In this document: positions 60,064-64,000 of the stretch, one piece after another
Layout of the letters: every line of letters begins with the position of its first letter
How positions within the stretch are numbered: the first letter of the stretch is position 1
Source of the DNA: Rhizobium skierniewicense
GTDB taxonomy: Bacteria > Pseudomonadota > Alphaproteobacteria > Rhizobiales > Rhizobiaceae
Direction of reading: 5' to 3'
DNA: 64,000 nucleotides
NCBI RefSeq assembly: GCF_014196515.1
Contig: NZ_JACIDV010000006.1
Location: forward strand, 248,001-312,000
Notes under the pieces: model-generated
Databases searched by the model: none
Told to the model about the DNA's origin: nothing
Seen by the model: the letters and a program-made list of their open reading frames with translations, nothing else
Program-made: the position numbers and the translations under genes

Positions 60064-60957
60064 GTGAATTGGATCACCAACTACGTACGGCCTCGGATCA
60101 ACTCCATGCTTGGCCGCCGCGAGACGCCGGAAAACCTTTGGATCAAATGCCCCGAAACGGGCGAGATGGTCTTTCACAAGGATCTGGAAGAAAACAAATG
60201 GGTTATTCCCGCTTCCGGTTTTCACATGAAGATGCCGGCCAAAGCCCGGCTTGAAGACCTGTTCGACGGCGGTGTTTTCGAAGCGTTGCCGCAGCCCAAG
60301 GTCGCGCAGGATCCGTTGAAGTTTCGCGATTCCAAGAAATATGCAGACCGCCTGCGCGACAGCCGTGTGAAGACCGAACAGGAAGACACGATTCTGGCTG
60401 GCGTCGGCAAGCTCAAGGGCCTGAAGATCGTTGCCATCGTGCACGAGTTCCAGTTCATGGGTGGTTCGCTTGGCATTGCTGCCGGTGAAGCCATCGTCAA
60501 GGCGTTTGAGCGGGCGATTTCCGAGCGGTGCCCTGTGGTCATGTTCCCGGCCTCTGGTGGCGCGCGCATGCAGGAAGGCATTCTGTCGTTGATGCAGCTG
60601 CCGCGCACCACGGTCGTGGTCAACATGCTCAAGGAAGCGGGCATGCCTTACATCGTCGTGCTCACCAACCCGACAACGGGTGGCGTGACTGCATCTTACG
60701 CAATGCTGGGCGACGTCCACATTGCCGAGCCCGGCGCTGAAATCTGCTTTGCCGGCAAGCGCGTGATCGAACAGACTATCCGTGAAAAACTGCCTGAAGG
60801 CTTCCAGACGTCGGAATATCTGCTGGATCACGGCATGGTCGATATGGTCGTGGATCGGCGCGAAATTGTCGATACGCTCGCCAGCCTGTTGAAGATCATG
60901 ACGAAGGCGCCAGCCGATACGTCGAGCGAAGTCCTGCCTCTGGCAGCTTCGGCCTGA
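60064..60957 (+). CDS. accD: Acetyl-CoA carboxylase carboxyltransferase subunit beta AccD
   Basis: Carboxyltransferase beta subunit of acetyl-CoA carboxylase, 297 residues; it works with AccA in the first step of fatty acid synthesis. The crotonase-fold part is typical ([49 protein letters not shown]). The N-terminal zinc ribbon is degenerate: only Cys29 remains of the four expected cysteines, the others being Thr32, Ile48 and Ser51. This variant is usual in Rhizobiales. The GTG start is preceded by GGAG at 9 bases. The trp-accD-folC order is conserved. Confidence 0.95.
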   Translation: MNWITNYVRPRINSMLGRRETPENLWIKCPETGEMVFHKDLEENKWVIPASGFHMKMPAKARLEDLFDGGVFEALPQPKVAQDPLKFRDSKKYADRLRDSRVKTEQEDTILAGVGKLKGLKIVAIVHEFQFMGGSLGIAAGEAIVKAFERAISERCPVVMFPASGGARMQEGILSLMQLPRTTVVVNMLKEAGMPYIVVLTNPTTGGVTASYAMLGDVHIAEPGAEICFAGKRVIEQTIREKLPEGFQTSEYLLDHGMVDMVVDRREIVDTLASLLKIMTKAPADTSSEVLPLAASA

Positions 60958-60985
60958 CGCCAGTCGCTGGGCTCCGGAGGAGCCG

Positions 60986-62338
60986 ATGACGGATATGACG
61001 ACGCCCGCCCGGAGCGAGGCAGAGCGCATCATCGAGAGGCTTTTGGGGTTACATCCAAAGGGCTTCGATCTGTCGCTCGACAGGATCACCATTCTCCTGG
61101 AAAAGCTCGGCAATCCTCACAAGAGATTGCCGCCGGTGATCCATGTTGCCGGCACCAATGGCAAGGGCTCCGTGACTGCCTTCAGCCGCTCGCTTCTCGA
61201 AGCTGCAGGCCTTGCGGTTCACGTCCACACCTCTCCGCATCTGGTCAATTGGTACGAGCGTTATCGTCTCGGTCGTCGTGGTGAGAAAGGGCGTTACGTT
61301 GAGGACGCGGTTCTAGCAGACGCGCTGGAGCGTGTTGCCAGGGCCAATGACGGCCAGATGATCACCGTCTTTGAAATCCTGACGGCTGTGACTTTTGTCC
61401 TTTTTGCCGAACATCCTGCCGATGCCGCCATCATCGAAGTCGGACTGGGCGGCCGTTTCGATGCGACCAATGTGATCGCCAGCCCTGCCGTTACGGTGGT
61501 CATGCCGATCTCGCTGGATCATCAGGCCTATCTCGGTGACAGCGTCGAACTGATCGCAGCTGAAAAAGCCGGGATCATGAAAACGGGATCTCCCGTCGTC
61601 ATCGGCCATCAGGAATATGATGCAGCGCTCGATGTGCTCGTCCAGACGGCGGAACGGCTGAAATGTCCAACCGCGGTCTATGGGCAGGATTATTCCGCCC
61701 ATGAGGAGTTTGGGCGCATGGTCTATCAGGATGAATTCAGCCTGGTGGATGCGTCACTGCCGCGTCTTCCCGGCCGTCACCAGCTTTCAAATGCCGCAGC
61801 CGCCATCCGCGCCGTCAAGGCGGCGGGTTTCGAGGTATCGGACAAGATGATCGAAACGGCGATGGCTTCGGTTGAGTGGCCGGGGCGCCTGCAACGCATC
61901 AAGGCCGGGCACATCGTCGATCTTGCCCCTGCTGGCTCTGAAATATGGATCGACGGTGGTCATAACCCAGGTGCCGGTGAAGTCATTGCCGAGGCCATGG
62001 CCGGTTTTGAGGAGAAGCAGGCCCGCCCGCTGTTTCTCATCGCTGGCATGATCAACACCAAGGATCAGGTCGGCTATTTCAAGGCCTTCGCCGATATCGC
62101 CCAATACGTGTTTACGGTGCCGATCCATGGCACGGATGCCGCGATTGACCCGGTGGTGCTGGCCCATGCTGTCTTCGACGCCGGGCTGGTGGCAGCACCA
62201 ACGTCATCGATCGAAGAAGCGTTGGAAGAATTGTCGAAGCGGCTTTTGCCCGGAAAACCTGCGCCACGCATATTGATCGGGGGTTCGCTGTATCTGGCGG
62301 GCAATGCACTGGCTTTGAACGGCACGGTGCCAAAGTAA
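60986..62338 (+). CDS. folC: Bifunctional folylpolyglutamate/dihydrofolate synthase FolC
   Basis: Adds glutamate to dihydropteroate and to folates; 450 residues. The ATP-binding P-loop is AGTNGKGS (55-62), followed by HTSPHLVNWYER, EVGLGGRFDATN and the C-terminal Mur ligase-like domain (WIDGGHNPGAGE). The ATG at 60986 follows CCGGAGGAG. A strong bidirectional terminator follows the stop. Confidence 0.96.
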   Translation: MTDMTTPARSEAERIIERLLGLHPKGFDLSLDRITILLEKLGNPHKRLPPVIHVAGTNGKGSVTAFSRSLLEAAGLAVHVHTSPHLVNWYERYRLGRRGEKGRYVEDAVLADALERVARANDGQMITVFEILTAVTFVLFAEHPADAAIIEVGLGGRFDATNVIASPAVTVVMPISLDHQAYLGDSVELIAAEKAGIMKTGSPVVIGHQEYDAALDVLVQTAERLKCPTAVYGQDYSAHEEFGRMVYQDEFSLVDASLPRLPGRHQLSNAAAAIRAVKAAGFEVSDKMIETAMASVEWPGRLQRIKAGHIVDLAPAGSEIWIDGGHNPGAGEVIAEAMAGFEEKQARPLFLIAGMINTKDQVGYFKAFADIAQYVFTVPIHGTDAAIDPVVLAHAVFDAGLVAAPTSSIEEALEELSKRLLPGKPAPRILIGGSLYLAGNALALNGTVPK

Positions 62339-62361
62339 ATAGACGTAACGTATCAAAAGAG

Positions 62362-62389
62362 AAAGCCCCGGATCGCTCCGGGGCTTTTT
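62362..62389. terminator. Bidirectional terminator between folC and trxA
   Basis: AAAGCCCCGGA (62362-62372) and TCCGGGGCTTT (62377-62387) form a perfect 11-bp stem with a TCGC loop and a T-run at 62385-62389. The A-rich left arm gives a U-run for the convergent trxA transcript. Confidence 0.95.
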
Positions 62390-62404
62390 GATATCCGTAT
62401 CAGA

Positions 62405-62725
62405 TCAGGCGGCGCTGGAAATCCAGGCGGACAGCGCGGTCTTCGGTGCTGCACCAACCTTGATGTCGGCGACTTCGCCACCCTTGAACATGGCCAGTGT
62501 CGGGATCGAGCGGACGCCGAACTGTGCTGCCAGTTCCGGGTTCTCATCGATGTTGAGCTTGACGACCTTGACCTTGCCTGCAAGCTCGGTGGCGATTTCC
62601 TCGAGGCTCGGCGCAATCATCTTGCACGGACCGCACCATTCAGCCCAGAAATCAACGACAACGGGTTCGGCAGAATCAAGAACTTCAGCCTGGAAATTGG
62701 ACGTATCGACTTTCACGGTAGCCAT
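62405..62725 (-). CDS. trxA: Thioredoxin TrxA
   Basis: A 106-residue thioredoxin, cytoplasmic disulfide reductant. The active site is WCGPC (Cys31 and Cys34); the cis-Pro lies in [10 protein letters not shown], and Asp25 in VDFWAEW is conserved. It is on the same strand as addA, 75 bp after it, and ends at the shared terminator with folC. Confidence 0.98.
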   Translation of the reverse strand: MATVKVDTSNFQAEVLDSAEPVVVDFWAEWCGPCKMIAPSLEEIATELAGKVKVVKLNIDENPELAAQFGVRSIPTLAMFKGGEVADIKVGAAPKTALSAWISSAA

Positions 62726-62800
62726 GGAAGGCTCTCCTTTCGGTGTCTCTTGGTGATTAGAATGTGATGCTGATGGCAGGCATTTTCAATGTCCGGTATC

Positions 62801-64000
62801 TCACTTTGTCTCGATTGCAGCAAGGGCAGCTGATAGCGCATTGTCGCTCAGGGTCATAAACGAGGCGTTTTCGGTGTAGACCAGCGCGCAGGTGAAGGTC
62901 TTATCTGGGTAAAGCGGCTCTAGAATGCTTTTGTAGATCGCAAGCTGCGCCCTATGCGCGAGAGGTATGTCGACGTCCTTGACGGGCGGCACCCGGTTGG
63001 TCTTGTAATCAACCAGAATAACCCTGTCGTCTTCTACGGCCAGCCTGTCGATACGGCCAGACACGGCAAAGTCCTTATCCCTAAGGCGTAGGGTTCCCAT
63101 GATCGAGATCTCCGCACGACTATTGGCAGAGAAGGCGGACTGGAGTGCGGGTTCCGACAGGACCGCCAGAGTCGAGCGAATGAGCTTCTCACGCTCGTTG
63201 TCGGGCCAGAAGCGAGCGGCGCGTTCCGCATAACGGCGTGCTGCTTCTTCGCGCTGGTCGCTCGGATATTCCGGCAAGGTTTGAAGCATGCGGTGCACGA
63301 GGCGTCCCCGTTGCAGGGCGAGACCGGATGACACGTCCTGTTTGGCAAACAGGGGAGATGTGACGAGCAAATCTTCCGAACCGTCATCGATGATGGTTCC
63401 GGCACCCGACGGGCTCAGCGGGCGCGGCAGGACGGGTGGCGGCGGCAGGGGTTGCATCAGCGATGGTGGTAGCACCTCCCGCACTGGAGCGGGCGGAGGC
63501 TCGGTCTTGGTAACGGCTTTGGCATCTCGCGGGGTCGAGTGCCACAAAAGGCCGTCCCATTCTTCGCCGCTTGCGGAAAATGCCTGCCGTTTGCAGCGGT
63601 TTTCGTCTGCTGCCAGCGAGCGCGCAATCATCGCATGCCAGCAGTCGGGGTTTTCGCGAGGGCCACGATAACCGCAGACGATCAGATGATCGGCGGCGCG
63701 TGTCATCGCCACATAAAGAAGGCGACGATATTCCTGCTCGGCTGAAAGCTTGAGGCGGTCCTCGTCTTTGGACACCAGCGCATTGTCGAAGCCCTTGCCG
63801 GGCAGCCAGATGGGTAACGGTTCCTTGTCGGTCTCGATAAAGCGCAATTTTGGCAGGTGGCTGTGAATGAACGCCTTTGAACCGCCATCCACCAGAAAGA
63901 CGACGGGTGCTTCCAGACCCTTGGACGCGTGCACGGTCATGATGCGGACTTCGCCGCGCTCCTTGTCCTGCTCACGCTTGATTTCAGGCGCGTCGGTTTC
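62801..64000 (-). CDS. addA: Double-strand-break repair helicase-nuclease AddA, C-terminal part
   Basis: The last 399 residues of AddA, the helicase/nuclease subunit of the alphaproteobacterial AddAB system; the 5' end lies outside the window. UvrD-type helicase motif V/VI sequences are seen: MTVHASKGLEAPVVFLVDGG and YRRLLYVAMTRAADHLIVCG. A C-terminal nuclease domain follows, with VSGRIDRLAVEDDRVILVDYKTN in which Asp and Lys are catalytic. A Pro-rich linker lies between. trxA follows downstream. Confidence 0.94.
   Translation of the reverse strand, partial: ETDAPEIKREQDKERGEVRIMTVHASKGLEAPVVFLVDGGSKAFIHSHLPKLRFIETDKEPLPIWLPGKGFDNALVSKDEDRLKLSAEQEYRRLLYVAMTRAADHLIVCGYRGPRENPDCWHAMIARSLAADENRCKRQAFSASGEEWDGLLWHSTPRDAKAVTKTEPPPAPVREVLPPSLMQPLPPPPVLPRPLSPSGAGTIIDDGSEDLLVTSPLFAKQDVSSGLALQRGRLVHRMLQTLPEYPSDQREEAARRYAERAARFWPDNEREKLIRSTLAVLSEPALQSAFSANSRAEISIMGTLRLRDKDFAVSGRIDRLAVEDDRVILVDYKTNRVPPVKDVDIPLAHRAQLAIYKSILEPLYPDKTFTCALVYTENASFMTLSDNALSAALAAIETK

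Overview
This window looks like the replication-origin region of the main chromosome of a Rhizobiaceae alphaproteobacterium, close to Agrobacterium/Rhizobium. The sequence is GC-rich. The gene order hemE / kinase-pyrophosphorylase around an AT-rich spacer with DnaA boxes, followed by rho-mnmE-mnmG-rsmG-parA-parB, is the classical alphaproteobacterial chromosomal origin layout. The Agrobacterium/Rhizobium-type aerobic cobalamin genes, AddA and an AccD without its zinc-ribbon cysteines agree with that. No rRNA, tRNA, insertion sequence, prophage or CRISPR array was seen. The window is densely coding and starts inside typA and ends inside addA.

Layout. 1-6.9 kb: end of typA, a GNAT acetyltransferase, leuD and leuB, then on the minus strand a secreted di-haem cytochrome c peroxidase, an unknown small protein and a YghU-type glutathione transferase. 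7.0-25.5 kb: a large aerobic cobalamin block. One long minus-strand operon (DUF1636-cobW-cobN-cobG-cobH-cobI-cobJ) is preceded by a clear cobalamin riboswitch. The remaining genes (cobB, cbiD, cobM-cobE-cobL, cobK, cobO-cobQ, cobD, cobC) are interleaved on both strands, with overlapping starts or stops. 25.6-33.6 kb: an intergenic palindromic repeat, L-fuconate dehydratase with a possible degraded transporter gene upstream, purH, a heparinase II/III-like protein, rsmB, htpX and a small SdhAF4-like (DUF1674) gene.

33.6-46.5 kb: the origin neighbourhood. The minus-strand series hemE-hemJ, rho, mnmE, mnmG, rsmG, parA, parB lies on one side of oriC (42479-42884). The plus-strand series ppsR-like, maf, aroE, coaE, dnaQ lies on the other side. 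Five parS-like 16-mers centred on CACGTG lie between 36.0 and 57.2 kb, two of them inside the first codons of rsmG and aroE.

46.5-64 kb: secB, fxsA, a Tim44-like/MltA/Smr/XRE operon, gyrB, a nitroreductase, an acylpyruvase-family hydrolase, an intracellular PHB depolymerase, a YgjP-like metallopeptidase, the trpF-trpB-trpA-accD-folC series, trxA and the C-terminal part of addA.

I did not find a convincing new multi-gene system. The points most worth a second look are the architecture of the origin and parS field, the cobalamin gene pairs that share a CATG start site on opposite strands, the DUF1636 leader gene of the riboswitch operon, and the transporter remnant upstream of fuconate dehydratase.
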